Below, piece by piece: positions 38,334-47,141 of a stretch of 64,000 bases of DNA (position 1 is its first letter; every line of letters begins with the position of its first letter). A model generated the notes under the pieces. It saw only the letters and a list, made by a program, of their open reading frames with translations, made no database searches and had not been told where the DNA came from. Origin of the DNA: Streptomyces odonnellii (GTDB lineage Bacteria > Actinomycetota > Actinomycetes > Streptomycetales > Streptomycetaceae). A program made the position numbers and the translations under genes. The stretch is from positions 1 to 64,000 of the forward strand of contig NZ_LATD01000030.1 in NCBI RefSeq assembly GCF_000981895.1. The letters run 5' to 3'.

Positions 38334-39751
38334 CGCTCCCCACGGAGACCGCCCACCCCGAGCTGGAGGGTCTGGGTACGTACGAATTCGGCTGGGCCGA
38401 CTCCGACGCCGCCGGCGCCGCGGCCAAGCGCGGACTCTCCGAGGATGTCGTCCGTGACATCTCGGAGAAGAAGAACGAGCCGGAGTGGATGCTGAAGCTG
38501 CGGCTCAAGGGTCTGCGCCTGTTCGACAAGAAGCCCATGCCGAGCTGGGGCTCGGACCTGTCGGGCATCGACTTCGACAACATCAAGTACTTCGTACGGT
38601 CCACCGAGAAGCAGGCCGCCTCCTGGGAGGAACTGCCGGAGGACATCAAGAACACGTACGACAAGCTCGGCATCCCGGAGGCGGAGAAGCAGCGCCTCGT
38701 CGCGGGTGTCGCCGCGCAGTACGAGTCCGAGGTCGTCTACCACCAGATCCGTGAGGACCTGGAGCAGCAGGGCGTCATCTTCCTGGACACCGACACCGCG
38801 CTCAAGGAGCACCCGGAGCTGTTCCAGGAGTACTTCGGCACGGTCATCCCGGTCGGCGACAACAAGTTCGCGTCGCTGAACACCGCCGTATGGTCGGGCG
38901 GATCGTTCATCTATGTGCCGAAGGGCGTGCATGTCGACATCCCGCTCCAGGCCTACTTCCGTATCAACACGGAGAACATGGGCCAGTTCGAGCGGACGCT
39001 GATCATCGTCGACGAGGACGCGTACGTCCACTACGTCGAGGGCTGTACGGCCCCGATCTACTCCTCGGACTCGCTGCACAGCGCCGTGGTCGAGATCATC
39101 GTCAAGAAGGGCGGCCGCTGCCGCTACACGACCATCCAGAACTGGTCGAACAACGTGTACAACCTGGTCACCAAGCGGGCCGTCGCCTACGAGGGCGCGA
39201 CCATGGAGTGGGTCGACGGCAACATCGGCTCCAAGGTGACCATGAAGTACCCGGCCGTCTATCTGATGGGCGAGCACGCCAAGGGCGAGACCCTGTCCAT
39301 CGCCTTCGCGGGCGAGGGGCAGCACCAGGACGCCGGCGCCAAGATGGTCCACATGGCCCCCAACACCTCGTCGAACATCGTCTCCAAGTCGGTGGCGCGC
39401 GGTGGCGGGCGTACGTCGTACCGCGGTCTGATCGAGATCGGCGAGGGCGCCGAGGGCTCCAAGTCCAATGTGCTCTGTGACGCGCTGCTCACGGACACCG
39501 TCTCGCGCTCCGACACCTACCCGTACGTGGACGTCCGCGAGGACGACGTGTCCATGGGCCACGAGGCGACCGTCTCCAAGGTCTCCGAGGACCAGCTCTT
39601 CTATCTGATGAGCCGCGGTCTCTCCGAGTTCGAGGCGATGGCGATGATCGTGCGCGGCTTCGTCGAGCCGATCGCCAAGGAACTGCCCATGGAGTACGCG
39701 CTGGAGCTGAACCGGCTGATCGAGCTGCAGATGGAAGGCTCCGTCGGCTGA
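38330..39751 (+). CDS. sufB: Fe-S cluster assembly protein SufB
   Basis: SufB, 473 residues, the cluster scaffold component of the SufBC2D complex. Conserved segments include [29 protein letters not shown] (shown in part: [12 protein letters not shown]), [14 protein letters not shown] with the conserved Cys, [14 protein letters not shown], and [19 protein letters not shown] near the C-terminus. ATGA overlap with sufR. A weak hairpin (39771-39780 with 39792-39802) lies in the 114-bp gap before sufD and could tune sufB against sufD levels. Confidence 0.96.
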   Translation: MTLPTETAHPELEGLGTYEFGWADSDAAGAAAKRGLSEDVVRDISEKKNEPEWMLKLRLKGLRLFDKKPMPSWGSDLSGIDFDNIKYFVRSTEKQAASWEELPEDIKNTYDKLGIPEAEKQRLVAGVAAQYESEVVYHQIREDLEQQGVIFLDTDTALKEHPELFQEYFGTVIPVGDNKFASLNTAVWSGGSFIYVPKGVHVDIPLQAYFRINTENMGQFERTLIIVDEDAYVHYVEGCTAPIYSSDSLHSAVVEIIVKKGGRCRYTTIQNWSNNVYNLVTKRAVAYEGATMEWVDGNIGSKVTMKYPAVYLMGEHAKGETLSIAFAGEGQHQDAGAKMVHMAPNTSSNIVSKSVARGGGRTSYRGLIEIGEGAEGSKSNVLCDALLTDTVSRSDTYPYVDVREDDVSMGHEATVSKVSEDQLFYLMSRGLSEFEAMAMIVRGFVEPIAKELPMEYALELNRLIELQMEGSVG

Positions 39752-39865
39752 CCACGGCCCCGACGGACGGAGTCCGGCCCCCGCAAGCGCGGCCGGACCT
39801 CCGCCCGACCCCAGCAGCGACCGTTTTTCCTTACGCAGAGGCAGAGAGAGAGCACGACGACAGCC

Positions 39866-41044
39866 ATGGCTGAGGCTCAGAACATTCCGGCGGGTTCCAC
39901 CACCGCCGGGTCGATCGCGGTGGCCGCCGAGTCGACCGTCGCCACGCGCATGAGCGCGCCCCCCTCCTATGACGTGGCGGACTTCCCCGTCCCGCACGGA
40001 CGTGAGGAGGAGTGGCGGTTCACGCCGCTGGAGCGGCTGCGCGGGCTGCACGACGGCACGGCCGTCGCGGCGGACGGCGTCACGGTCGAGGTGACCGCCC
40101 CCGACGGCGTCGTCGTCGAGACCGTGGGCCGGGACGACGCGCGGATCGGCCGGGCCGGTACGCCGGTGGACCGGGTCGCCGCCCAGGCGTACTCCTCGTT
40201 CGAGAAGGCCTCGGTCGTCTCGGTGCCCAAGGAGACCGTGCTGAGCGAGCCGGTGAGGATCGCCGTGCACGGCGAGGGCGGTACGGCCTACGGCCACCAG
40301 ATCATCGAGCTGGGCGCCTTCGCCGAGGCGGTCGTCGTCATCGAGCACACCGGTGACGCCGTGCTCGCCGCCAATGTCGACTATCTCCTCGGGGACGGCG
40401 CCAAGCTGACCGTCGTCTCCCTCCAGGACTGGGACGAGAAGGCCGTCCATGTCGCCCAGCACAACGCGCTGGTCGGCCGGGACGCCTCCTTCAAGTCCGT
40501 CGTGGTCACCTTCGGCGGCGATCTCGTACGGCTCACGCCCCAGGTGCGGTACGCGGCCCCCGGCGGGGACGCCGAGCTGTTCGGCCTGTACTTCACCGAC
40601 CGCGGCCAGCACCAGGAGCACCGTCTCTTCGTCGACCACAACGCCCCGCACTGCCGGTCCAACGCCGCCTACAAGGGCGCGCTCCAGGGCACCGACGCGC
40701 ACGCCGTCTGGATCGGTGACGTACTGATCCGCGCCGCGGCCGAGGGCACCGACACGTACGAGATGAACCGCAACCTGGTCCTCACGGACGGCGCGCGGGT
40801 CGACTCGGTGCCGAACCTGGAGATCGAGACCGGAGAGATCGCCGGCGCCGGCCATGCCTCGGCCACCGGCCGCTTCGACGACGAGCAGCTCTTCTATCTG
40901 ATGGCCCGCGGCATCCCGGAGACCGAGGCCCGCAGGCTGGTCGTCCGCGGCTTCTTCGCCGAACTGGTCCAGAAGATCGGGCTGCCGGAGCTCGAAGAGC
41001 GTCTGATGGCGAAGATCGAGGCGGAACTGGAGGCGTCCGTCTGA
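39866..41044 (+). CDS. sufD: Fe-S cluster assembly protein SufD
   Basis: SufD, 392 residues, homologous to SufB in the C-terminal beta-helix half. Markers: EEEWRFTPLERLRGLHDG at the N-terminal side, the central beta-helix, YLGD-like DHNAPHCRSNAAYKGALQ with the conserved His/Cys, NRNLVLTDGARVDSVPNLEIET and LMARGIPETEARRLVVRGFF. It contributes the SufC-binding and cluster-building interface of SufBC2D. The stop overlaps the next gene (TGATG). Confidence 0.96.
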   Translation: MAEAQNIPAGSTTAGSIAVAAESTVATRMSAPPSYDVADFPVPHGREEEWRFTPLERLRGLHDGTAVAADGVTVEVTAPDGVVVETVGRDDARIGRAGTPVDRVAAQAYSSFEKASVVSVPKETVLSEPVRIAVHGEGGTAYGHQIIELGAFAEAVVVIEHTGDAVLAANVDYLLGDGAKLTVVSLQDWDEKAVHVAQHNALVGRDASFKSVVVTFGGDLVRLTPQVRYAAPGGDAELFGLYFTDRGQHQEHRLFVDHNAPHCRSNAAYKGALQGTDAHAVWIGDVLIRAAAEGTDTYEMNRNLVLTDGARVDSVPNLEIETGEIAGAGHASATGRFDDEQLFYLMARGIPETEARRLVVRGFFAELVQKIGLPELEERLMAKIEAELEASV

Positions 41045-41361
41045 TGGCCTTCGTCCGTGTCTGCGCCCTCGGCGAGCTGGAGGAGGACACCCCGAAGCGG
41101 GTGGAACTCGACGGCACGCCGGTCTCCGTCGTCCGCACCGGCGGCGAGGTGTTCGCGATCAACGACATTTGCTCGCACGCGAATGTCTCGCTCTCCGAGG
41201 GCGAGGTGGAGGACTGCATGATCGAATGCTGGCTGCACGGCTCCAGCTTCGACCTCCGTACCGGCAAGCCGTCGAGTCTGCCCGCGACGCGCCCCGTCCC
41301 CGTATACCCCGTAAAGATCGAAGGGGACGATGTGCTCGTCTCCGTCACCCAGGAGTCCTGA
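41044..41361 (+). CDS. Rieske-type ferredoxin of the SUF operon
   Basis: A 105-residue soluble Rieske (2Fe-2S) protein of the dioxygenase-ferredoxin type. Ligands: Cys-x-His in ICSHANVSL and Cys-x2-His in CWLHGSSF, 16 residues apart. There are no disulfide cysteines, in contrast to the lipoprotein at 7320. It is encoded between sufD and sufC in many actinobacteria, and probably delivers electrons for cluster assembly or sulfane sulfur reduction; this role is inferred from position. The start overlaps the sufD stop by one base. Confidence 0.9.
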   Translation: MAFVRVCALGELEEDTPKRVELDGTPVSVVRTGGEVFAINDICSHANVSLSEGEVEDCMIECWLHGSSFDLRTGKPSSLPATRPVPVYPVKIEGDDVLVSVTQES

Positions 41362-41368
41362 GTCACCC

Positions 41369-42133
41369 ATGGCAACGCTTGAAATCCACGACCTGCACGT
41401 CTCCGTCGAGGCCGAGACCGGCCCCCGCGAGATCCTCAAGGGTGTCGACCTGACCGTGAAGCAGGGCGAGACGCACGCCATCATGGGCCCCAACGGCTCC
41501 GGCAAGTCGACCCTCGCGTACTCCCTCGCGGGCCACCCCAAGTACACGATCACCAGCGGCACCGTCACCCTGGACGGCGAGGACGTCCTCGGGATGACCG
41601 TCGACGAGCGCGCCCGCGCCGGGATCTTCCTCGCGATGCAGTACCCCGTCGAGGTCCCCGGTGTCTCCGTCTCCAACTTCCTGCGCACCTCCGCCACCGC
41701 CGTACGGGGCGAGGCCCCCAAGCTGCGGACCTGGGTCAAGGAGGTCAAGGAGACCATGGAGCGGCTCCAGATGGACCCGGCCTTCGCCGAGCGCAATCTG
41801 AACGAGGGCTTCTCCGGCGGTGAGAAGAAGCGCCACGAGATCCTCCAGCTCGAACTGCTGAAGCCCAGCATCGCGATCCTCGACGAGACCGACTCCGGCC
41901 TCGACGTCGACGCGCTGCGCGTTGTCTCCGAGGGCGTCAACCGCGTCCGCGAGACCGGCGCGGTCGGCACGCTGCTGATCACGCACTACACGCGGATTCT
42001 CCGCTACATCAAGCCCGACTTCGTCCATGTCTTCGCCCAGGGCCGGATCGCCGAGTCCGGTGGCGCGGAACTGGCCGACAAGCTGGAGGAAGAGGGCTAC
42101 GAGGCATATGTGAAGGGTGGCGTACCCGCGTGA
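41369..42133 (+). CDS. sufC: Fe-S cluster assembly ATPase SufC
   Basis: SufC, 254 residues. Walker A MGPNGSGKSTLAYSLAGHP, the SufC-specific signature FSGGEKKRHEILQLELLKP, Walker B IAILDETDSGLDVDALR and the H-loop ITHYTRIL. It drives the SufBC2D scaffold by ATP hydrolysis. AGGAG lies 13 nt before the ATG. The stop overlaps sufS (GTGA). Confidence 0.96.
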   Translation: MATLEIHDLHVSVEAETGPREILKGVDLTVKQGETHAIMGPNGSGKSTLAYSLAGHPKYTITSGTVTLDGEDVLGMTVDERARAGIFLAMQYPVEVPGVSVSNFLRTSATAVRGEAPKLRTWVKEVKETMERLQMDPAFAERNLNEGFSGGEKKRHEILQLELLKPSIAILDETDSGLDVDALRVVSEGVNRVRETGAVGTLLITHYTRILRYIKPDFVHVFAQGRIAESGGAELADKLEEEGYEAYVKGGVPA

Positions 42134-43422
42134 CAGAGCTGCCGGGCCTTCTCACAGCGTCGGACCACCGCGCGTCGGACCACCGCCTGCTGGACGAGGC
42201 GATCCGCAAGGATTTCCCGATCCTCGACCGGATGATCCACGACGGCAAGAAGCTCGTGTATCTGGACTCCGCGGCGACCTCGCAGAAGCCGCGCCAGGTG
42301 CTCGACGCGCTCAACGAGTACTACGAGCGGCACAACGCGAATGTCCACCGCGGCGTGTACACCATCGCCGAGGAGGCCACGGCGCTGTACGAGGGCGCGC
42401 GGGACAAGATCGCCGCCTTCATCAACGCTCCCAGCCGCGACGAGGTGATATTCACCAAGAACGCGTCGGAGTCGCTCAATCTCGTGGCCAATATGCTCGG
42501 CTGGGCCGATGAGCCCTACCGGGTCGACCACGAGACCGAGATCGTCATCACGGAGATGGAGCACCACTCCAACATCGTGCCGTGGCAGCTTCTGTCGCAG
42601 CGTACGGGCGCGAAGCTGAAGTGGTTCGGCATCACCGACGACGGCCGGCTCGACCTGTCGAACATCGACGAGATCATCACCGAGAAGACGAAGATCGTCT
42701 CCTTTGTGCTGGTCTCCAACATCCTGGGCACCCAGAACCCGGTCGAGACGATCGTCCGCCGGGCCCAGGAGGTCGGTGCGCTGGTCTGTGTCGACGCCTC
42801 GCAGGCCGCTCCCCATCAGGTGCTGGACGTCCAGGCGCTCCAGGCCGACTTCGTGGCCTTCACCGGTCACAAGATGGCGGGCCCCACGGGGATCGGAGTG
42901 CTCTGGGGCCGCCAGGAACTGCTGGAGGACCTGCCTCCGTTCCTCGGCGGCGGCGAGATGATCGAGACCGTGTCGATGCACTCGTCGACCTATGCACCGG
43001 CGCCGCACAAATTCGAGGCGGGTACGCCCCCGATCGCGCAGGCCGTGGGCCTCGGCGCGGCAGTGGACTATCTCACCGCGATCGGGATGGACCGGATCGC
43101 CGAGCATGAGCACGCGATCACCGAGTACGCGGTGAAGCGCCTGCTGGAGGTCCCCGACCTGCGCATCATCGGACCGGCGACGGCCGAGGACCGCGGTGCC
43201 ACGATCTCCTTCACGCTCGGCGACATCCACCCGCACGATGTGGGCCAGGTCCTCGACGAGCAGGGCATCGCCGTCCGGGTCGGCCACCACTGCGCCCGGC
43301 CGGTCTGCCTTCGGTACGGAATTCCCGCGACGACGCGAGCGTCTTTCTATCTGTACTCCACTCCGGCCGAGGTCGACGCCTTGGTCGAAGGCCTGGAGCA
43401 CGTCCGTAACTTCTTCGGTTGA
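42130..43422 (+). CDS. sufS: Cysteine desulfurase SufS
   Basis: SufS (group II cysteine desulfurase), 430 residues. PLP site Lys in FTGHKMAGPTGIGVLWG, the His in MEHHSNIVPWQ, DASQAAPHQ, and the catalytic Cys in GHHCARPVC on the short SufS-type loop. It supplies persulfide sulfur to SufU. Residues 1-25 are an extra N-terminal stretch rich in Ser, Asp and Arg. The end of the gene (TTCTTCGGTTGAGG) is partly duplicated 22 bp downstream. Confidence 0.96.
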   Translation: MTELPGLLTASDHRASDHRLLDEAIRKDFPILDRMIHDGKKLVYLDSAATSQKPRQVLDALNEYYERHNANVHRGVYTIAEEATALYEGARDKIAAFINAPSRDEVIFTKNASESLNLVANMLGWADEPYRVDHETEIVITEMEHHSNIVPWQLLSQRTGAKLKWFGITDDGRLDLSNIDEIITEKTKIVSFVLVSNILGTQNPVETIVRRAQEVGALVCVDASQAAPHQVLDVQALQADFVAFTGHKMAGPTGIGVLWGRQELLEDLPPFLGGGEMIETVSMHSSTYAPAPHKFEAGTPPIAQAVGLGAAVDYLTAIGMDRIAEHEHAITEYAVKRLLEVPDLRIIGPATAEDRGATISFTLGDIHPHDVGQVLDEQGIAVRVGHHCARPVCLRYGIPATTRASFYLYSTPAEVDALVEGLEHVRNFFG

Positions 43423-43446
43423 GGTTGAGAACGTCTTCGATTGAGG
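43411..43446 (+). repeat. 22-bp-period duplication of the sufS 3' end
   Basis: TTCTTCGGTTGAGG (43411-43424, including the sufS stop) recurs as GTCTTCGATTGAGG (43433-43446), 12 of 14 identical with a 22-bp period, in the 52-bp gap before sufU. Confidence 0.6.
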
Positions 43447-43474
43447 GACGAGGCGAGGACTTGAGAGGCTGTCC

Positions 43475-43939
43475 GTGAAGCTGGATTCGATGTACCAGGA
43501 CGTCATCCTGGACCACTACAAGCACCCGCACGGGCGCGGTCTCCGGGACGGCGACGCCGAAGTGCACCACGTGAACCCGACCTGCGGTGACGAGATCACG
43601 CTGCGTGTGCGGTACGAAGGTTCGCGGATCGCGGATGTCTCGTACGAGGGGCAGGGCTGCTCCATCAGCCAGGCCAGCGCATCCGTACTGAATGACCTGC
43701 TGGTCGGCAAGGAGCTGGCCGAGGCGCGGAAGATCCAGGGCACCTTCCTGGAGCTGATGCACTCCAAGGGCCAGTTGGAGCCGGACGACGCGATGGAGGA
43801 GGTGCTGGAGGACGCGATCGCGTTCGCCGGTGTCTCCAAGTACCCCGCCCGTGTCAAGTGCGCTCTGCTGAGCTGGATGGCGTGGAAGGACGCGACGGCC
43901 CAGGCCCTGGGCGACAGCGCGACGAAGGAGACGGCATGA
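43475..43939 (+). CDS. sufU: SUF system sulfur acceptor / zinc protein SufU
   Basis: SufU, 154 residues, an IscU-fold protein with the SufU-specific 18-20-residue insertion. Cys ligands in NPTCGDE, GQGCSIS and VKCALLSW, plus Asp in CGDE; these bind Zn and accept sulfur from SufS. GTG start. The stop overlaps sufT (ATGA). Complete as judged by length. Confidence 0.95.
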   Translation: MKLDSMYQDVILDHYKHPHGRGLRDGDAEVHHVNPTCGDEITLRVRYEGSRIADVSYEGQGCSISQASASVLNDLLVGKELAEARKIQGTFLELMHSKGQLEPDDAMEEVLEDAIAFAGVSKYPARVKCALLSWMAWKDATAQALGDSATKETA

Positions 43940-44274
43940 GCGAGAACGAGACCCTGACGATCAAGCCGGCCTCGGAGGACGAGGTCCGGGAGGCGCTGTA
44001 CGACGTCGTCGACCCCGAGCTGGGTATCGATGTCGTCAACCTCGGCCTGATCTACGGCATCCACATCGACGAGTCCAACAACGCGACCCTGGACATGACG
44101 CTGACGTCGGCGGCCTGTCCGCTGACCGATGTGATCGAGGACCAGGCGAAGGCGGCGACGGACGGCATCGTCAGCGAGCTGAAGATCAACTGGGTCTGGA
44201 TGCCGCCGTGGGGCCCGGACAAGATCACCGACGACGGCCGCGAACAGCTCCGCGCCCTGGGCTTCAACGTCTGA
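43936..44274 (+). CDS. sufT: SufT/MIP18 family protein (DUF59)
   Basis: A 112-residue MIP18-type protein. Conserved: DVVDPELGIDVVNLGLIYGI, the Cys in TSAACPLTDVIEDQA, and the C-terminal WVWMPPWGPDKI. SufT works in Fe-S cluster maturation and carriage of clusters to targets. It has GAAGGAG before the ATG and overlaps sufU (ATGA), and it is the last gene of the operon before a strong terminator. Confidence 0.93.
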   Translation: MSENETLTIKPASEDEVREALYDVVDPELGIDVVNLGLIYGIHIDESNNATLDMTLTSAACPLTDVIEDQAKAATDGIVSELKINWVWMPPWGPDKITDDGREQLRALGFNV

Positions 44275-44307
44275 CCACGAACGCCCGATCGCGCCACCGC
44301 TTCACGG

Positions 44308-44332
44308 GACCCCCGGCCGACGGCCGGGGGTC
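44308..44332. terminator. Terminator after the suf operon
   Basis: A perfect 11-bp stem GACCCCCGGCC (44308-44318) with 44322-44332 and a 3-nt loop, lying between converging genes. Confidence 0.85.
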
Positions 44333-44373
44333 TCGGTGTGTCGGTGGCCGCGCGGTGACGTCGTACGAGGTGG

Positions 44374-45663
44374 TCAGACGGGGGGCCTTGCCGCTGCCGC
44401 TGCCAGGGTGGGGGCCAGGTTTTCCTTGCGGATGCGCTGGTCGACGTAGAGCAGGGTGAGGACGAGCTGGGGGAAGGTCGTCGAGATGATCTGGCTGATG
44501 AACTGGGCGAGTGTCGCCAGGAGCAGATAGCCGGCGACGACGATCAGGACCTCGCCGGCGCCCGGATCGCTGCCGGTGGTGGTGGGGTCGAGGGCGGCGG
44601 GGAACACGCCCAGGCTGTTCACCACTTGCTGGATGACCAGGGCCGCGACGCCCGCCATCACCGAGGCCAGCAGGGAGATGCCGAAGATCCGCCACCAGGC
44701 GGTGCGCACCAGCGCGGTCGAGCGGCGCAGGGCCGCGACCGGGCCATGGGATTCGATCACGGCGACCGCGGGGGCCAGGCTGAATCGGACCCAGAGCCAG
44801 ATGGCCAGGGGCGCACAGGCCAGCGCGCCCAGGAGGCCGAGGGGGATCAGCCAGGGGGCGGGGGCGTAGTCGCCCCAGGTGGCGAACGAGGCCACCGCGG
44901 CGGTGAAGCCGCCCACGAACAGCACCAGAGGTACGAGAGCGATCAGCCAGCTCAGAGCTGCCGTGCCGAGCACCGCGGGGGCCCGGACCGCCGCCCGGCG
45001 AGCCGTCGCGCCGAGCGTGGCGGGCCGGCCCAGGACCGCGTTCTGGACTATTGCCGGGCAGGCCGCCAGGACCAGGGCATTGGCGGCCAGCAGTGTCAGC
45101 ATGCCGAAGACCCAGACACAGCCGAAAGCGATCAGCAGCGGGCGTATGTCCTCCCAGGCCGGATCGATGTCGTACGCCGTCGCCGTGTCGATGACCCGGT
45201 GCAGCCGTTCGCCGACCGTCCCGTACGCGACCGCCAGGGCTGCCGCGACCGCGACGAGGGCGGCGCCGTACACCAGGGCGGTCAGGCCGAAGAGCGGCTT
45301 GGCGTAGCGGCCCATGGTGGCGAAGGCGCCACCGAGTATGTCGCCGAGACCGAGCGGCGCCAGCGGGATCACGCCGGGCCTGGGCGGCGGGGGAGGGGGC
45401 GTCCAGCCGCCCCAGCCGTAGGGGCCGCCGCCGTGAGGGCCGCTCGGACCGCCGCCGTAAGGGCCGTTCCCGTACGGGCCGTTCGGGCCGTGCGGTCCGC
45501 TGCCGTACGGACTGCCGCCGTGAGGGCCGCTGTTGTACGGGCCGCTGCCCTGGGGGTCGTCGCCCTCGGGGCTGTTCGGCCACGGGCCGTCCCCTTGCCG
45601 CCCGCCTCCTTGTGGGTCGTTGCCTTGAGGATCGTTTCCGTCCTGCCCCATGCCCTGCGTCAC
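44374..45663 (-). CDS. Multi-pass membrane protein with Gly/Pro/Tyr-rich N-terminal tail
   Basis: About 429 residues. Residues 1-95 are low complexity, made of Gly, Pro, Asn, Tyr and His (NGPYGNGPYGGG, GPHGGGPYG, ending in PPPPPPRPG). Then come about eight hydrophobic helices (from about 125 on) with a loop IRPLLIAFGCVW and a C-terminal basic end. The membrane half resembles the glycerophosphoryl-diester-phosphodiesterase membrane-domain family, but no catalytic residues are present. Function unknown; tails of this kind may drive clustering at the membrane. GTG 45663 has GGGGGAG upstream and is preferred over ATG 45651. Confidence 0.8.
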   Translation of the reverse strand: MTQGMGQDGNDPQGNDPQGGGRQGDGPWPNSPEGDDPQGSGPYNSGPHGGSPYGSGPHGPNGPYGNGPYGGGPSGPHGGGPYGWGGWTPPPPPPRPGVIPLAPLGLGDILGGAFATMGRYAKPLFGLTALVYGAALVAVAAALAVAYGTVGERLHRVIDTATAYDIDPAWEDIRPLLIAFGCVWVFGMLTLLAANALVLAACPAIVQNAVLGRPATLGATARRAAVRAPAVLGTAALSWLIALVPLVLFVGGFTAAVASFATWGDYAPAPWLIPLGLLGALACAPLAIWLWVRFSLAPAVAVIESHGPVAALRRSTALVRTAWWRIFGISLLASVMAGVAALVIQQVVNSLGVFPAALDPTTTGSDPGAGEVLIVVAGYLLLATLAQFISQIISTTFPQLVLTLLYVDQRIRKENLAPTLAAAAARPPV

Positions 45664-45755
45664 GACTCTCCCCCGTTCTCGCTCGCCCGGATCCGGACGG
45701 CATACCGTAACCGCTCCGCGTGGCCGTTCCGAGAGGGGCGGTGGAAGGGCCGGTG

Positions 45756-45793
45756 CGTACGGGCGTACGTATCGTTGTGTACACTCGTACACA
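45756..45793. promoter_or_regulatory. Two GTAC-N4-GTAC inverted repeats: probable TetR operators
   Basis: The proximal repeat is perfect: TGTGTAC-ACTC-GTACACA (45776-45793). The distal one is CGTAC-GGGC-GTACG (45756-45769). Their centres are 22 bp apart, two turns of the helix. The proximal repeat overlaps TACACT (45780-45785), the likely -10 box of the SMR gene, and the first base of its ATG. The encoded TetR regulator two genes on is the obvious candidate ligand. Confidence 0.75.
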
Positions 45794-46113
45794 TGGGATA
45801 TGGACTGCTGGCCGCGGCGATCGCGGCGGAGGTGGCCGGGACGACGGCCATGAAGTACAGCGAGGGTTTCAGCCGGCTGTGGCCCTCGGTGATCACCGTG
45901 GCGGGGTACGTCATAGCCTTCGCGCTGCTCTCACAGACCCTCAAGACCCTCTCCATGGGCACCGCCTACGCGATATGGTCCGGCGCCGGCACGGCGGTCA
46001 TCGCCGCCATAGGCATGGTCTTCATGGGCGAGTCCACGAGCGCGCTCAAACTGGCCGGCATCGCCCTGGTGATCGCGGGGGTCCTCGTGCTCAACCTGGG
46101 AGGGGCCCACTGA
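45793..46113 (+). CDS. Small multidrug resistance (SMR/EmrE) efflux protein
   Basis: A 106-residue SMR protein with four membrane helices. The membrane-embedded Glu13 (Glu14 of EmrE) is in AAEVAGTTAMKYSEGF; LSMGTAYAIWSGAGTAVIAAIG is the family's helix-3 signature (shown in part). It is a proton-coupled exporter of lipophilic cations such as quaternary ammonium compounds. No ribosome site precedes the ATG; with the -10 TACACT 7 nt upstream the message is probably leaderless and the operator lies across the start. The stop overlaps the regulator gene by one base (TGATG). Confidence 0.92.
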   Translation: MGYGLLAAAIAAEVAGTTAMKYSEGFSRLWPSVITVAGYVIAFALLSQTLKTLSMGTAYAIWSGAGTAVIAAIGMVFMGESTSALKLAGIALVIAGVLVLNLGGAH

Positions 46114-46649
46114 TGACCCGTCGGTACGACCCCGAGCGGCGCGGGCGCATCATCGACGCCGCGATCCGGGTGGTCGGGCGGAGCGGGATCGCGGGGCTGA
46201 GCCACCGTACGGTCGCGGCGGAGGCCGATGTGCCGCTGGGCTCGACCACGTACCACTTCACCTCGCTCGACGAACTGCTGGTCGCCGCGCTGCGCCAGGT
46301 CAACGAGACCTTCGCCGCCTATCTCCAGGAGAGCCGGACCCTCGCGGATCCGGAGTGCGACGTCGCCGCCGAGCTGGCCCGGCTCATGGGGGACTGGCTC
46401 GCCGGGGAGCGCACGGGTGTGGAGCTGGAGTACGAGCTGTATCTCGCGGCCCTGCGGCGGCCCGCGCTGCGGCCGGTCGCTGCGGAGTGGTGCGACGGCG
46501 TGGCCGAGGCGCTGGCCGGGCGGACCGATCCCGTCACGGTACGGGCGCTGGTCGCGATGATGGACGGGCTCTGCTTGCAGGCGCTGCTCACGGGCACGCC
46601 GTACGACGAGGAGTACGCGCGGGAGATGCTGGCGCGGCTGATTCCCTGA
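46113..46649 (+). CDS. TetR family regulator of the SMR pump
   Basis: A 178-residue TetR-type repressor. N-terminal helix-turn-helix: RIIDAAIRVVGRSGIAGLSHRTVAAEADVPLGSTTYHFTSLDELLVAAL (shown here in parts 11-60). The C-terminal ligand domain includes LEYELYLAALRRPALRPVAAEW. GGGAGGGG before the ATG. It is co-transcribed with the SMR gene and most likely represses it through the GTAC-N4-GTAC sites. Confidence 0.9.
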   Translation: MTRRYDPERRGRIIDAAIRVVGRSGIAGLSHRTVAAEADVPLGSTTYHFTSLDELLVAALRQVNETFAAYLQESRTLADPECDVAAELARLMGDWLAGERTGVELEYELYLAALRRPALRPVAAEWCDGVAEALAGRTDPVTVRALVAMMDGLCLQALLTGTPYDEEYAREMLARLIP

Positions 46650-46692
46650 TCGGCGCGGTCGGCCGGCGCGGGTTCGGCGGTAGGTTGATCGG

Positions 46693-46911
46693 ATGAGCCA
46701 TTCCTCCCCGGGCCCCGAGATCACCTATGCGGAGTGCCGGCAGTGCGGAACCCTGATCGCCGGGCTGGACGGCCGCTACAGCTGTGGTGTCTGCGGCTGG
46801 GTCAACCATCACTCGGAGGGGCACCGGCCGCTGCCGCGCGCGGAGGACGACATCGACCACGTGGTGCGTGGGAGGGACGACAACCGGCTGAGTGGAGTGG
46901 AGCCGAGCTGA
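46693..46911 (+). CDS. Small zinc-ribbon protein
   Basis: A 72-residue acidic protein with two CxxC knuckles: CRQCGTLIAG (residues 15-18) and CGVCGW (31-34), forming a four-Cys zinc ribbon. A His-rich HHSEGH follows. Function unknown; such small Streptomyces zinc ribbons are often conserved near regulators. TAGGTT ends exactly 6 nt before the ATG and no ribosome site is present, so translation is probably leaderless. Confidence 0.75.
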   Translation: MSHSSPGPEITYAECRQCGTLIAGLDGRYSCGVCGWVNHHSEGHRPLPRAEDDIDHVVRGRDDNRLSGVEPS

Positions 46912-47141
46912 GCTGACGGGCGCCGCCGCCCGGGTCCGCTGACGGGCGCGGCTACCCGGGTCCGCTGCCCGGCGCCGGGGCCCGGTTCCGCCGACCGGGG
47001 CGGGCCGCGCCGCTCGGTCCGGGCGGGCCCGGTTCGCGCCGCTCGGCCCGCTCCGGCGCATGCCCGCCGCCTCGGACCCGCCCGCGCCCGGCACCTGAGA
47101 CCGGTTCGCCCGCGCGGCGCCCGAAACGTTAAGTTCGGAGC

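Noticed and set aside
38294..40855. An 853-codon minus-strand frame opposite sufB-sufD
   Set aside because: Antisense shadow of two clearly recognised genes; composition is Gly/Arg/Val/His-biased and no domain is seen.
46912..47141. A gene between the zinc-ribbon gene and dapD
   Set aside because: Only short GC-rich direct repeats; no frame with start, ribosome site and coding composition.
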